A stretch of DNA of 64,000 nt from Nematostella vectensis (taxonomy: Eukaryota > Cnidaria > Anthozoa > Actiniaria > Edwardsiidae). Below the pieces are notes generated by a model. It was not told the DNA's origin. It made no database searches and saw only the letters and a list, made by a program, of their open reading frames with translations. The position numbers and the translations under genes were made by a program. The DNA lies in the NCBI RefSeq assembly GCF_932526225.1, contig NC_064046.1:4754306-4818305 (forward strand). Reading direction: 5' to 3'. This document shows positions 1 through 12,469 of the stretch, in pieces (positions within the stretch are counted from its first letter, which is position 1; each line of letters begins with the position of its first letter).

Positions 1-69
1 TCTACTTGTTTTGCACGTGCAGTGCGTGTGGATGTTGATAATAACTGAAAATAGAAAAGCTTTGCTGAC

Positions 70-1585
70 CTTGATAAAGTCTACTTGGCAGAATTCTTTC
101 GTGGTTAGGAACTGTCTCATAAAGTTGCTCTTGGTTGGTAGAACCTTCCTTAGCTGCGAGCGAATAAAATGTTCGTCAAAGTTTATCATAAGATGGCCTT
201 TTGAGGGGATGGTAGTGTCGTCAATTATATTCCGGGCGTTAGGGAAGTGCAGGTTTGTCTACAATCTTGTTATAGTTGCATTATATGTCATCCATGTAAT
301 ACATAGTAACATAACATAATTCGTATCGCGCATTACCTCTTTCTTGGAGATCTTGTTGTCATTGTTCTCGTCCAGCTTTGCAAGGAGGCCCGTCTTGAAT
401 GATGCGACGTCATCTTCGCTTAACTAAAACAAAGACCGATATTGGTTCATTGAGTATGGATTGACTCTATATTAACGACGACTTTGATTGGCTATTTTAG
501 TTGCTTCACTCAAATCTTACGTACGCTCTGATTGGCTAATGGCTTGGCTCTATTCTTACAACTGCTCTGGTTGAGTGTAGTTGGGGATGCCCAAAGTGAC
601 ATCAACGAGGGGTGGCAATAATCATCGGTAATTTGTTGGCATAAGAGCTTGTCTTACAGGTACCCGCTATATATTTTGGAATTTTTTAGTTAAAATCCAT
701 GAGCCACGCAATCAATGAAATAAAAACAAAAAAAATAAAGGTGGAGAAAAGAATTCATCTGCCGTTCTTCTGTTGTCTGCAATTTTCTGGCAGTGTCCAC
801 TCTTACACTAAATAGTTTATTGGCAATTTTTAATTATTAAAAACGTATTGCTTAATAATCGTTAGACCGCAATAAATCTTATCCTCAAAAAGGTTGTGAA
901 AGTTTTACCTCGTTATTACAAATGTCCTTGATGAAGGAATCCAGCTCTTTGGCGTCAATGAAACCGTTCCCTGTCAGGGCAAAAGAAGAACGTTAGGATG
1001 GGAAGATGCGCGTCACAGGGTTTCAGTTGTACTCGCTAAAAAGTATACTTTCTGCGTACTTTTAACATAAACATAAATATGCTTATGTTTTCTTTATTGT
1101 TTCGCGGTCATATAATAAATTGGTCATATTTCATTGGCATTGTAGTGCACACTAGCTTATACCAAGTGTTTTTTATTCTGCCATCGCTCATGATACCGCA
1201 AATTTATTTTTGCAAAACACTTTCACAAATGTGAAGTTTAACTTTCAACTGGCCAAGTTATAGTCCCGACATGACAAATGTCGTTTTTAACAGACCTACA
1301 GACTGGGTTCTGTTGTGCAGAAAATCTTCAAAATAAGAAAAAAAATGTGTTTTTTTACCAAAAGAATTGCTCAATAAATCCCATTGTTGTCCTGAGTCGA
1401 ATCTCTTAAGAGACTCTTAATGTTAGATGCCAACATGAAATGTTGATGTCACAAGAAAGAACCACCATCCTTGTCACAAGAGAACACTCACCGTCCTTGT
1501 CGAATTTGCTAAAAATCTCATCAACATTTTCTTTTATTTGCCCGAAGTACGTCTCGATGTAGTCATCAATGTCAGCTCCTGCCAT
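70..1585 (-). CDS. Calbindin-like EF-hand protein, gene A (partial, 5' part)
   Basis: Four coding exons read on the minus strand: 1492-1585, 909-970, 337-423 and 70-153. All have AG acceptors and GT donors, and the phases join without a stop. The ATG at 1585-1583 starts MAGADIDDYIETYF. The 109 residues seen carry EF-hand loop 1 (DKDGNGFIDAKE, residues 29-40) and loop 2 (DENNDNKISKKE, 70-81), both with canonical calcium ligands, followed by a helix-linker exon ending VDFIK. That last exon is 84 nt, the same length as its counterparts in genes B and C. The family (calbindin, calretinin, secretagogin) are cytosolic six-EF-hand calcium buffers and sensors. EF3-EF6 must lie beyond the left edge; no further exon is visible in 1-69. 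Function is inferred from family. Confidence 0.85.
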
Positions 1586-1645
1586 TTTTAGTCTGGTTCA
1601 GTTTTTTCTCCTCTTAGGACCTAAGAACCGTTATGCTGCGTGGGC

Positions 1646-1757
1646 TACTTATAAGGGACTACTAATCTTGTGTCTTGTATGGTGACGCTAGGGACAGCCT
1701 CATATTGATTGCAAGGTTTGATGCAGTTTTGTGATTGGCTGGAAAACTCTTGATTGG
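1646..1757 (-). promoter_or_regulatory. Candidate core promoter of gene A
   Basis: A TATA-like CTTATAAG lies at 1648-1655, about 65 bp upstream of the gene A start codon. Two CCAAT motifs on the minus strand (ATTGG on plus at 1734-1738 and 1753-1757) lie a further 80-100 bp upstream. Spacing is plausible for a TATA/CCAAT promoter, but the motifs are short and the transcription start is unknown. Confidence 0.3.
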
Positions 1758-2842
1758 CATTTTATATGCCCTGGACGCTTTTTGTGGTGTTTGTGATCGA
1801 ATTGTTCAATAAGTATTTTAACGTTCTTGGGAAGAAAAATGTTTATATGAAACATACACAGACTATTCAAATAATTTTTTTTTATTATGTTACTTTTTTC
1901 ACTATTTTTTCTAATGCATATCAGCTTGCTCAGCCACCTGCTGTAACTGCCATTTATAATTCAACAATGCTTGACTATCAAGCCTAACATCGTCAGCGGA
2001 GGTGCGTCAGAGATGCTATGCGTAACCATGACAACAAATGCTTTAAAAAAATGTCAACATTAATATAAAATTCAAAGTTTCAAGGTCTGGCGAGAAAGTG
2101 GAAATTTGGGCTGAGAATCCAATTTTCTGTGTTCGCTAAAGTAATAATAACGTTATAGTCTAGTTTTTTTAGGAATAAACATAGTTATATTTATAGAAAC
2201 TGCATTAAATTGAGCTCTTCGCGTGTTATTTTGTGGTCGCGTCTTTCAAGCCGTCGCCGTTTTCCTTGCTAACTCTCTGTTGTCTAACAATAAATCTTGT
2301 GCAGGTAACAGAAAGGACATCCACAAATCACTGTACTACGCTAAATTGTCATGATAGAACGTGTCGATGCTAACTGAGAAAATGGAGTCTAAAATTAATG
2401 TTTTCTATGGCCCATCTCATATTTCCTCACTTTTAAGTGACGGTTCGCTTTCGAGGGTTAGCGTTTAAAAAATCCGCTATTCGAGTATCCTAAGTGTGGC
2501 TGCCATGATGACAACGAACCCGTCGTACGTTATCTGATGAAAACCACCAAGCGAAACAAGGCAGGCACGTATACAAAGGGGGGGGAGGGGTTACGTAACA
2601 CGCATACCCACGCTACCCCACTTGGCGGCCAAAAACTGGGTAGTTTCTTATTGAAGGACTGCCCAAAGTTCTCCTTTTTCTGTATAATACCTATGACCGT
2701 GCAGCTCCCCCACCCCACCCCACCCCACCCCACCCTCAGCAATCTGAGTAACCACCTGCAAGCAGGCTAATTTCTTAAAGTTTTTTAAATAAACCCAAGG
2801 ATTAAGACCAATAACTGGGAACCAGGAAAGATTATATCATCA
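1758..2842. other. Intergenic between genes A and B
   Basis: No exon is visible on either strand. It contains a G/C-rich stretch around 2575-2740 with a CCCCA-type short repeat near 2708-2735. Its wording (a segment about a concrete-like TACCCA...GGGTA core) resembles the degraded mobile elements at 28096-28253 and 50555-50993, so it is probably an old element copy. Confidence 0.4.
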
Positions 2843-2848
2843 TTTATT
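2843..2848 (-). terminator. Candidate polyadenylation signal of gene B
   Basis: AATAAA on the minus strand (TTTATT on plus), about 145 bp downstream of the gene B stop codon. Position and sequence fit a poly(A) signal; cleavage is not demonstrable from sequence alone. Confidence 0.5.
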
Positions 2849-2991
2849 AATCTGTAAATGATAAATACCATGATATTAACTATAAGATTTCATCATACAT
2901 TTATAACATTTGTGCCTTTTATAAGTATATTCTCGTACTCGGCACTTGTACACTTATCAGCCCAAATGTGGGCTCGTCAATTGGTCAGCGG

Positions 2992-5900
2992 CTACTTGTG
3001 TGAGAGGAGGAGCCCAAGCTCGTTTTTTTGCAGTTTTCCGTCTTTGTTGATGTCGATGAATTTGAGAACTTCTTTCTTGTACGAGTTCACCACTTGCGTT
3101 GTAACGACGACCTGGTGGCAAACACGCAATTAAACTTTCATACATCTCAATAGGGTCCCCGGATGGTCTTTTGCGAGCACTTGCAAGCACCTCGTTATTT
3201 ATGCGAGACCGAGCATTTTGAGGCGGAAAAAGTTGCGCGAGCATTCAAGCACATCGAAATTTCGGGGGACCATTCGCTGGCCCAAGTTTCAAATTCTACT
3301 GTACCCACTCGACAGACGGAAGCCTCCTTTTTTCATTGTCCCTGACCTACCCCCTCCCCTCCCTCTCCTTGTCCATGAACCGCCCTTCTTTCCTGCCTAT
3401 GACCCCTTCCCTCCTTCTCCTTGTCCATATACTCCCCTTCTTTCCTGCCTATGACCCCTCCCATCCCTCTCCTTGTCCATGAACTCCCCTTCTTTCCTGC
3501 CTATGACCCCTCCCCTTCCTCTCCTTGTCCATGAACTCCCCTTCTTTCCTGTCTATGACCCCTCCCCTCCCTCTCCTTATCCATGAACTCCCCTTCTTTC
3601 CTGTCTATGACCCCCCCCTCCCTCTCCTTGTCCATGAACTCCCCTTCTTTCCTGCCTATGACCCCTCCCCTCCCTCTCCTTGTCCATGAACTCCCCTTCT
3701 TTCCTGTCTATGACCTCTTCCCTCCCACTCCTTGTCCATGAACTCCCCTTCTTTCCTGTCTATGACCCCCCCCCCTCCCTCTCCTTGTCCATGAACTCCC
3801 CTTCTTTCCTGCCTATGACCCCTCCCCTCCCTCTCCTTGTCCATGAACTCCCCTTCTTTCCTGTCTATGACCCCCCCCCCCCTCCCTCTCCTTGTCCATG
3901 AACTCCCCTTCTTTCCTGTCTATGACCCCCCCTCCCTCTCCTTGTCCATGAACTCCCCTTCTTTCCTGCCTATGACCCCTCCCCTCCCTCTCCTTGTCCA
4001 TATACTCCCCTTCTTTCCTGTCTATGACCCCCCCCTCCCTCTCCTTGTCCATGAACTCCCCTTCTTTCCTGCCTATGACCCCTCCCCTCCCTCTCCTTGT
4101 CCATATACTCCCCTTCTTTCCTGCCTATGACCCCTCCCATCCCTCTCCTTGTCCATGAACTCCCCTTCTTTCCTGTCTATGACCCCTCCCCTTCCTCTCC
4201 TTGTCCATGAACTCCCCTTCTTTCCTGTCTATGACCCCTCCCCTCCCTCTCCTTATCCATGAACTCCCCTTCTTTCCTGCCTATGACCCCTCCCCTCCCT
4301 CTCCTTGTCCATGAACTCCCCTTCTTTCCTGTCTATGACCCATCCCCTCCCTCTCCTTATCCATGAACTCCCCTTCTTTCCTGTCTATGACCCCTCCCCT
4401 CCCTCTCCTTGTCCATGAACTCCCCTTCTTTCATGCCTATGACCCCTCCCCTTCCTCTCCATGTCCATGAACTCCCCTTCTTTCCTGTCTATGACCCCTC
4501 CCCTCCCTCTCCTTGTCCATGAACTCCCCTTCTTTCCTGTCTATGACCCCTCATCTCCCTCTCCTTGTCCATGAACTCCCCTTCTTTCCTGCCTATGACC
4601 CCTCCCCTCCCTCTCTTTGTCCATGAACTCCCCTTCCCTCCTGCCTATGGCCCCCTCCCTTTTCTTGCCCCTGACCTACCCCCCTTTTTTGCTGCCTATG
4701 GCCCCCTCCCTTTTCTTGTCCCTGACCTTACTCTCCTCCCTCTCCTGTCTATGGCCCCCTCCCTCTCAATGCACATGACCTACCTTTTCCATCTTTTTGA
4801 GTATGTCCATCAGCAAGGCGTCCAGCTCGGCTCCCTCGATGTCACCATTACCATCCTTAGATAAAATCAGGGACTAGTCACTTGTGCTTTGATTAAACTT
4901 GGCGAAAAATGCGGTTCACTTTTACCTTGTCATAATGACTGAAGATATCATCAAACTGTTCTCTTGTAAGGCCTTCTCGAATCTGTAGATAGATAAGAAA
5001 AAACTATCTTCACAACAGGGATTCGAAAGGAACCAGCTTTTCGATTTTCTTGTGGGCAAAGGGACATAGACATAGACATGTTTCATTTGGAAAACGTGTG
5101 CATTATTACTGTCCGTCGTTTTGTAATCCAAATAATATAATAATAAAGAAGAGATGGGAAAAAATGATGTTACCGTACTGGTTCAATTTGAACGTTTTTA
5201 TCTTTCATCCTTGCACTCTCATACGGATGCTACTATTTGTTTTTGAGTTTGTTTCTTTTGATTCGTTTTTATAAGTTAAAGAATTGCCATAGCAAGGTAT
5301 ACGTTGTCAAGTTTGATATTTGTGTATTTTTTTGTATTCGCATAGTGCTCTTCTATGGATTTTTGATTGTGTAGTTCCAGAAAATATCCATTTTCCCCCC
5401 CCCCCCCATTGAGGGGATTGGAAATTCCGGGGGGGCTCAAACGCCCAGGAATTTCCAGAGGGGAGGGGTGGTGAAATGCCCTTTTCCTTAACAGTTAATG
5501 AATTTTTTTTTCCAGGGGGTTGGAAATTCCAGAGGGGTGGAGGGTCATACCTTCGACCCTCTCAATAGGGGGGGGGGGGGGGTATGGATATTTTCTGGAA
5601 CTACACATTTTGCGCATTTAACCAGAAATGTTCCTCGTCTTCTATGCCTGCTTTGCAAATTTGGCATATTCTTTCGTTTGTTTTTTATAAGGCTTAGTGT
5701 ATCGTCCTGCTTCTATTGCCAAAGAGTGATTGCTAAATCTAAGTTTAGTCAACGCGATGCGATGCGTTGGTAATGTTGTTGACGTTGGTGCTGAGGTATT
5801 CTTCATGGTTGTGAAAGAATTTGAATTTGTTGCCTTGGCGTGGGTCTTTTCTGTTGTCGTTTTGTAATACGATTAGCCATGTTTGCTGTTCAAAATCGCA

Positions 5901-8900
5901 TAGTCTTTGTCGTATTGTTTGTTATTTTTAATTTGGGAAAGAAAAGGTTGTTTCAATAGTGGTGGACCCCCCTGCTTAAAAGATTTAGGGTGTAACGATA
6001 CTTATAAAACCTACGACTATTAAAGTGTATCGAGGATTGTCCTCCTGGTACTTTGATTTGCCCTGTCTTGCTACGCTATGCTATGCTATGCTATGCTTGC
6101 TATGCTATGCTATGCTATGTTATGCTATTCTATGCTATGCTATGCTATGCTATGCTTGCTATGCTATGCTATGCTTGCTATGCTATGCTTGCTATGCTTG
6201 CTATGCTATGCTATGCTATGCTTGCTATGCTATGCTATGCTATGCTATGCTATGCTATGCTATGCTATGCTTGCTATGCTTGCTATGCTATGCTTGCTAT
6301 GCTATGCTTGCTATGCTATGCTATGCTATGCTATGCTTGCTATGCTATGCTATGCTATTCTATGCTTGCTATGCTATGCTATGCTATGCTTGCTATGCTA
6401 TGCTATGCTTGCTATGCTATGCTTGCTATGCTATGCTTGCTATGCTATGCTATGCTATGCTATGCTTGCTATGCTATGCTTGCTATGCTATGCTTGCTAT
6501 GCTATGCTATGCTATGCTATGCTTGCTATGCTATGCTATGCTATGCTTGCTATGCTATGCTTGCTATACTATGCTATGCTATGCTATGCTTGCTATGCTA
6601 TGCTATGCTATGCTTGCTATGCTATGCTATGCTATGCTTGATATGCTATGCTATGCTTGCTATGCTATGCTTGCTATACTATGCTATGCTATGCTTGCTA
6701 TGCTTGCTATGCTTGTTATGCTTGCTATGCTTGCTATGCTATTCTATGCTATGCTATGCTTGCTATGCTATGCTATGCTACGCTACGCTACGCTACGCTA
6801 CGCTACGCTATGCTATGCTATGCTATTCTATGGCGGGGCCTCGCACCAGCGCGCCCGAAACTCTGTGTACCGCTACGTATTTATACACGAAGACAAAGGC
6901 TTTCTACATTACTTTTTACACTTACGTCGATATCCTTCAAGAAATTGTCTTCAACTTGTAGCAGCCTAAAAATGAGCAAGACGCCATTACTTAATTAAAA
7001 GCAATATCATGTTTTTTAGGAATTTTAATTAATTTTATTTAAATTCTCAAAACATTATGAAAAAAAGTAAATGACAATTCTTAAAGGTTTTCACGTGACT
7101 TGTTCATTCGAGTTTTCTAAATGAGGGTGAGAAGGGGGAACTTCCATAAACCTGTTTCCTGAACCTGTTTGTTTTCCTAAACTGGTTTGTTTCCCTAAAC
7201 CTGTTTTCCTAAAGTAGTTTGTTTCCCTAAACCTGTTTCCCAAAACCTATTACATTATTAAACCTTTATCATCCGGGAATTAGATATCGCCACTGATGAA
7301 CATTTGAACAAAACGAAAATCGACTAATAAAAGCAATCCATCGACGCGTACCTAGACAGCTCTGACAACTCTAGCTTGCCATCCTTGTTACGGTCAAAAA
7401 TCTCGATCTAGAAAACAAAGAAAAAAGCTTACGTCTTTCCTTTTTGAATTCTATTATCAATGTGACGTCATGGCCAAATTGTATATACTCCAGAAGGTTG
7501 TAGATTTTTTTCTGTGAGGAGGAGAAAGGAGGGGGATCTTTCTACGGTATTTCTTGGTAATATAATCAAAAAGAATATACTCGATATGTCATTATTATTA
7601 ATTATAATAATATTATTATTAATATTAAAATCATTATTATTTTGCTGCGGGTCGGGGGGGGGGGGGGGGGATTGATTCTTACCATGGCAGAAGCATAATC
7701 GTTGATCCGTGACGGTGAGATGGCTTTCTTATCTGCATCCAGCAAATCCATCAGAAAAACCTGCGAATTCCAAATATATTATCACCCTTACCTCATAAGT
7801 CGCCTTAATGGGGGGGGCATTACACTGTCTTTAAGGGACTCATAAGTTGCCTTAAGGGCGTGTCATTACACTGTTTTTAAAGGACTCATAAGTCGCCTTA
7901 AGGGCGTGTCATTACACGGTTTTTATAGGATTCATAAGCCGTCTTCAGGGCGTGTCATTACACTGTTTTTTATAGGACTCATAATCGCCTTCAGGGTGTG
8001 TCATTACACTGTTTTTAAAGGACTCATAAGCCGTCTTAAGGGCGTGTCATTACACTGTCTTCAAGGGACTCATAAGTTGCCTTAAGGGCGTGTCATCACA
8101 CGGTTTTAAAAGGACTCATAAGCCGTCTTAAGGGCGTGTCATTACACTGTTTTAAAATGACTTACAAGCCGTCTTAAGGGCGTGTCATTACACTGTTTTT
8201 ATAGGACTCATAAGTCGCCTTCAGGGCGTTTCATTGCACTGTTTTTATAAGACTCATAAGCCGCCTTCAGAGCGTGTCATTGCACTGTTTTTAAAGGATC
8301 TCACATGACACTCACATGATAGGCATAAGGGCGTGTCATTGCACTGTTTTTTTTAAAGGACTCACCTTTAGTTCGGGTACCTCGATGTAGCCACTTTTAT
8401 CGGTATCATATTTCTTGAAAATCTGTCAAAAATAATTGGGTGAATGGTCGAACTGCGGAGCGACATTTATGCTAGGCCACATGCTTCAAATGATATCTAA
8501 TGCCTGGTGCACACTAGTGACATAAAGACATAACGACATAGGCGCGCGCACTCTGTTTAGCCCGGACATAATGACATAAAAAAAAACATGATTTTTTTTC
8601 TTATGTCGTTATGTATATGTCGTAAAGTCGGGCTTATGTCAAAATGTCGAACCATTCACACTTGAACACACGAAGTTAAGAGTGCGCGCGCCCATGTCGT
8701 TATGTCACTAGTGTGCACCAGACATAAAAGAACAGCAAAAAGCGATAACAAATAGAAATTGGCGAGGTGACCTCGACATCACGTTAATTTTTAGTGGTAA
8801 ATTTACGCCAAAATAAACACAGAAATGACTGTGGCCTCCACGTCATTGAAAAGAGTGACGAAAAAAAATATTTCCATAAAAATAAGCATTTTCTGATATA

Positions 8901-11196
8901 AACTTTCTAGCATATTCGTAAGCTCTGAATAAGTTGCTTTTTGTTGTTGTTATTTTGCCGCCAAAGGCCGGAGCGTGCGCGTGTTTGCCACTCAAAAAGT
9001 CACATGATCTCTTAGTGCAAGTTGTATCTGACTTACCTTCATAAAGTCGACACTAGAAATAACGTTATCTTTGCGAAAACCAACAAGGAAATTCTCCTCT
9101 AAGGGAAGGCACTGGGCAAGCTGAAAAACAATTTATTATTCTTAGAAACTGAAACGTCTACTATACATAATACTGTTAGGCACGAATTAGAAAATTAAAA
9201 AAAAACTCAACTGCTGTCTTTTTAAGGTATCTTATTCCAAAAAAAAACTCTTGAAAGCACACGCTGCAATGCTATCGTTAATATGGAAATTAAATTGAAA
9301 TTGAAATAATAAGGCAGTACAACAAATAAGCAATTTAAAAAAGCAAATAATAATGTGTGGCTGTTAAGAGTTCTTTAATGCTAAAACCCTATATCCAGAG
9401 AGCCGAATACAGAAACGTCAAAATTTGAAAGCAGAACAAAATGTACAGAAGCACGAAGAAACCATGATATAACAGAATTATATGTATGCGACGCGGCTAA
9501 AAACAGCAAGGCACGCCATATGACGGCGAAAATAAACACCAGACACTAGCGAGCTACAACAACAACGCGGCAAGATCTTTTCCCTTTCATTAGATTTTTA
9601 ATCCACTTAACACGAATAAAGAACCCTCTACTAAGACGCTCAAATGATGTGATATTTTCGGTTTCTTTGAAGGATTACCATTCAAGGGCCTACCGTGTTC
9701 TGCGATAATTTTTCAGTGCATGACTTATCTGCATTCACTGCAAACAAACCTAAAAATTTACCAAAAAAAAAACGCGAAAAACTCTCCTCGCTCATCCATT
9801 TGCCTTCACCGCAAACAAACTTATAGGTTTCCCGCCAGAAAGTCGCGCCAAAACTTTCCTCGCTCATCCTTTTGCCTTCACTGCAAACAAAGGCATAGGT
9901 TTCCCGCCAAAACTCACCTCGCTCATTTGAATAACACCATCATAGTTCGCGTCATATTTCTCTAAAATTTCGTTCTTGAGGGCATCCAGATTGGTCGCGT
10001 TCTAATGTAAGATTATTGGGATTAGAATGTGGAATAAGTGATTGGGATTACAAAATGGGATAAGACTTTTATAATTTTATAACTTAAAAGTGATTCCAGC
10101 GACATTGGTTTAGTCTTTTTTTTTTGTTAAACATTGTGGTCTATCATCCTCAACCTAACAGTACACGTTAACCTTTTCACGGACGTCTTACAAAAGTCGT
10201 ACCATGTTTGACACTGTAATATCTGCCGTTTAAAATTTAACTCTAGGCACTGCCGTTTAAAATTTAACTCTAGGCAGCTGGAGAAAGGCAATATATTTTG
10301 CCTTGAACAACCTCCTTAAGTAAAACATCAACTAAGACCTCTTGAAATCCATCCAAATCCGCCGAGGCACAGGTGTGTGTTCACTCTTGGCAGCAAACAC
10401 AAGTGTTTTTTTGTGTGTATTTTTTTCGTTGTGGTCTAAAAGTAATCAATTTTCTAGGCACACGAGGATCCATTGGCTTCACCAGCGAAACAACAGGGAC
10501 CCAGATACTTTAAAACAATCACAGCTATAGAGTACAACCCTTGAGCCCTTTCTTACCAAGTGTAATATCAGATTAGAAACAGACCATCTGCTAAGGAACG
10601 ATGTTTTGGACACAACAATGGTGTTTTTAGTATTACTTTAAAGAATTGAAAACCAATAACACAAGTAACAACATTGAAAGCCATAGTTTATATTTCAGTT
10701 TGCTTTTCATTTCCCCTAGTTCGAAAATAGCCAGCCAAAATGCATGATGTTAATTAAGTAGACTTTACATTTACACATTTAAGACCAAGAGTATTTTTAT
10801 CGGGAACAACTTCATTGCCATCAGAGGATCCACACCAATTTGCAAGGTGACTTCCGGCTGATCTCCAAATGGATATGAAACCGAAATATCCCCCAAAAAG
10901 CCAAAAAAAATTCCAATAAAAAAACAACAACAACAACAAGTCATACCGGATCTGCCTTTTGAACATCTTGGAGAAAAAGATCGAGCTCTTTCGCATCAAT
11001 ACAGTCATTTCCTAGGACAGAAAAAAAAAACATTAACATGTATTTTCCAATGTATCTTAACATTTGTTTTCCCTGGTGGCTTACCGTCTGCGTCGTATTT
11101 TTTGAAAATGTCATAGAATTGTTCCGATGTGAGCTTCGCACAGCCGGCATAATTGGACTTGACAAACTTCAAAAGGCTTTCAGGTCTGTTCGCCAT
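2992..11196 (-). CDS. Calbindin/calretinin-like six-EF-hand protein, gene B (complete)
   Basis: Eleven coding exons on the minus strand: 11085-11196, 10947-11011, 9918-10001, 9037-9120, 8366-8422, 7683-7760, 7352-7407, 6926-6965, 4926-4982, 4784-4855 and 2992-3111. All junctions are GT-AG and all phases agree, giving 825 nt and 274 aa, the size of human calretinin or secretagogin (about 260-276 aa). The start MANRPESLLKF has a strong context (ACC ATG GCG); an upstream in-frame ATG at 11259 is less likely because an acceptor-like TTATCAG lies between. Six EF loops are visible: DADGNDCIDAKE (35-46, Asp instead of Gly at loop position 6), DANYDGVIQMSE (76-87), DTDKSGYIEVPE (121-132), DRNKDGKLELSE (165-176), DKDGNGDIEGAE (210-221) and DINKDGKLQKNE (255-266). 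The family-typical LLQVEDNFL segment follows EF4. All six loops look competent, including EF2 and EF6, which are degenerate in vertebrate calbindin. Role inferred: cytosolic calcium buffer or sensor. Most introns carry minisatellites. Confidence 0.93.
3152..3284. mobile_element. MITE-like element, short copy
   Basis: Imperfect terminal inverted repeats: left AGGGTCCCCGGATGGTC, right GACCATTCGCTGGCCC. The interior (GCGAGACCGAGCATTTT, ATCGAAATTTCGGGGGACC) is shared with the longer copy at 27383-27574, so this is an internally deleted member of the same family. It lies in the last intron of gene B, about 40 bp upstream of the last exon in transcript order. No target duplication is recognised. 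Confidence 0.65.
3343..4640. repeat. Minisatellite, about 52-bp unit, last intron of gene B
   Basis: About 25 tandem copies of a pyrimidine-rich unit built around CTCCTTGTCCATGAACTCCC and TTCTTTCCTGYCTATGACC, with small C-run length changes. The edge units at 3343 and 4671 contain TGACCTACC, identical to the donor context of exon 10 just beyond the array (ATGACCTACC at 4775-4784, minus-strand donor). This suggests the array grew from sequence beside the donor. Long open frames across it on both strands are repeat artefacts. Confidence 0.9.
5368..5607. mobile_element. MITE-like palindromic element
   Basis: Nearly perfect 23-bp terminal inverted repeats: left begins TGTGTAGTTCCAGAAAATAT, right ends ATATTTTCTGGAACTACACA. 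Inside are long C and G runs and repeated GGAAATTCC motifs. It sits in intron 8 of gene B. TTTTG occurs on both flanks and may be a remnant target duplication. Confidence 0.75.
6068..6832. repeat. CTATG / CTATGCTTG satellite
   Basis: About 760 bp of CTATG pentamers interspersed with the nonamer CTATGCTTG, ending in a short block of CTACG variants at 6777-6808. It lies in intron 8 of gene B, close to exon 8 (6926-6965). Because no unit forms a stop in the plus direction, open frames of up to 314 codons appear in several phases. They encode only MLCYA-type repeats and are not genes. Confidence 0.95.
7790..8365. repeat. Minisatellite, about 46-bp unit, filling intron 5 of gene B
   Basis: About 11-12 units of the type GACTCATAAGTCGCCTTAAG plus GGCGTGTCATTACACTGTTT. 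They occupy nearly the whole intron between exon 5 (8366-8422) and exon 6 (7683-7760). The last unit runs straight into the exon-5 donor: the repeat TTTAAAGGACTCA is shared by the units and by the donor flank, where it continues as CCTTTAG instead of TAAGTCG. Confidence 0.9.
8504..8721. mobile_element. MITE-like palindromic element
   Basis: Long inverted ends: left CTGGTGCACACTAGTGACAT, right ATGTCACTAGTGTGCACCAG. The symmetry extends inward through GACATAACGACAT and the GCGCGCGCACTCT stretch. About 218 bp, in intron 4 of gene B. Foldback structure and lack of coding capacity fit a non-autonomous DNA element. Confidence 0.85.
9716..9925. repeat. Three-copy repeat of the exon-3 end and donor, gene B
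   Basis: A roughly 70-bp unit is repeated next to exon 3 of gene B. Read on the minus strand, the true junction is ATGAGCGAG then GTGAGTTTTGG. Two further copies in the intron read ATGAGCGAG then GAAAGTTTTGG and GAGAGTTTTTC. The copies thus include the last nine exon bases and the start of the intron, with the donor GT lost in both extras. Confidence 0.85.
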
Positions 11197-12299
11197 GGTA
11201 GAGCCTGCTAAGTTATCCGAGGAGTTCCCTGATAAAATAACCACTTTTAGCTCATACAACGGAATATGTAGATTATAGACCCGCTAGCCCGCGACTCACG
11301 AGAGTTACTTGTAGGCCGAATCGTCCAAAGAGGCTGTAATTGCTTTTAAGCCCTCGTAAATGGAGATAAGAGTTAGCGATGTGGTTCTGATAGTTTATGC
11401 CTGCGAGTGAAGACCTTGATTGAAATTCCGAGCTCGAATGCAAATTGTCTCCAACAGACATACTTTTGTATCCCCCTTAATAAATATTTTATGCGTATCA
11501 TTTGCAATGTTTTGTATGCTGTTGTAATTTTCTAGAAAAACAATAAAGGATCTAAAAAGTATTTGAATATTTTTAACAACAATAAAATTAGTGGTGGATA
11601 TTAATGAAAAAAAAGAACGAATGTTCCCTCATGATACCTCACGAGCCATAAAAAAGGTTATTTTACTCGCCCTCGCTAAATCTTGTTTACCTTCGTCTGT
11701 GTTTAAGCAAAGAAAGGTGGATCAACCGTCTGGCATTGGCGAGAACTGTGAATACGGAATGATGAATTGTCATGTGTAGTGCAACCACTGTGTGATAGAC
11801 AAGCCAGACGAATTACCCAAAAGTAATTTTATACGAGATAAGAAGCGCCAACTTTGAAGTGATTAAAATAGGGAAAATAATGTGCTAATAGTGCGGAAGT
11901 GAGATTGTTCGTATTTTCCTGGCTCATTTTGTACAAACATAACCTTCTGGAATTAGTTTTAAAAATTAAGAGTTATAAAGTTCCGTTCCAAAAAAATTTG
12001 TGTCATTGGCAATCTAAAAAGGCGTCTCCTCGCAAAAAAAATCATAATTACTTTAACAGTTTTTTTTTCAATGCCTAAGTGTCATCGTTGTTTTGGTTAC
12101 GTTGTTTTTTTTTTTATTTCTGTGGTCTTTCGTTGCTGTCCCTATAGTTCTGATGCCGATAGCTTGTGCCAGTTATTTTGACACCCATACGTCATTGGTG
12201 TTGCTGCAGTTGTCTTACATTACGATCCCATATAACAGTGGGTTGTTGAGGATTTCAATACATTTCTTTAGTCGAAAAAGCGTAGGGTAGTAGGGCTCC
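11197..12299. other. Upstream region of gene B
   Basis: No supported exon. A TTATCAG acceptor-like site (minus strand, near 11226) before the gene B start codon hints at a spliced 5' untranslated exon, and AT-rich sequence follows. Short open frames at 11273-11461 and 12093-12290 show no recognisable protein. Confidence 0.35.
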
Positions 12300-12469
12300 C
12301 AGGGGCGGCGATCTAAGGGTGGGCCGCCCCCCTCCTATTCTCAGATATTTGGCTAACAAATAACAAGAAATATATGGAAATCCACAGAAGAACAATGAAT
12401 CCCCCACGCCCGCCTATCTTGAAACCCATGCCCCGCCCCATCTGTTTTGAACTCTTGGGTTCGCCCCTG
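12300..12469. mobile_element. hAT-type MITE candidate
   Basis: Ends CAGGGGCG and CGCCCCTG, with GCTCC directly repeated on both flanks (just left of 12300 and just right of 12469). Short CAG...CTG ends fit hAT-like non-autonomous elements, although hAT target duplications are usually 8 bp. Confidence 0.5.

Noticed and set aside
3656-4130. Frames encoding DKEREGRGHRQER-type repeats
   Set aside because: Translation of the 52-bp minisatellite in the gene B last intron.
6025-6998. Open frames of up to 314 codons in three phases
   Set aside because: They translate the CTATG/CTATGCTTG satellite into MLCYA repeats; no codon bias, splice context or complexity.
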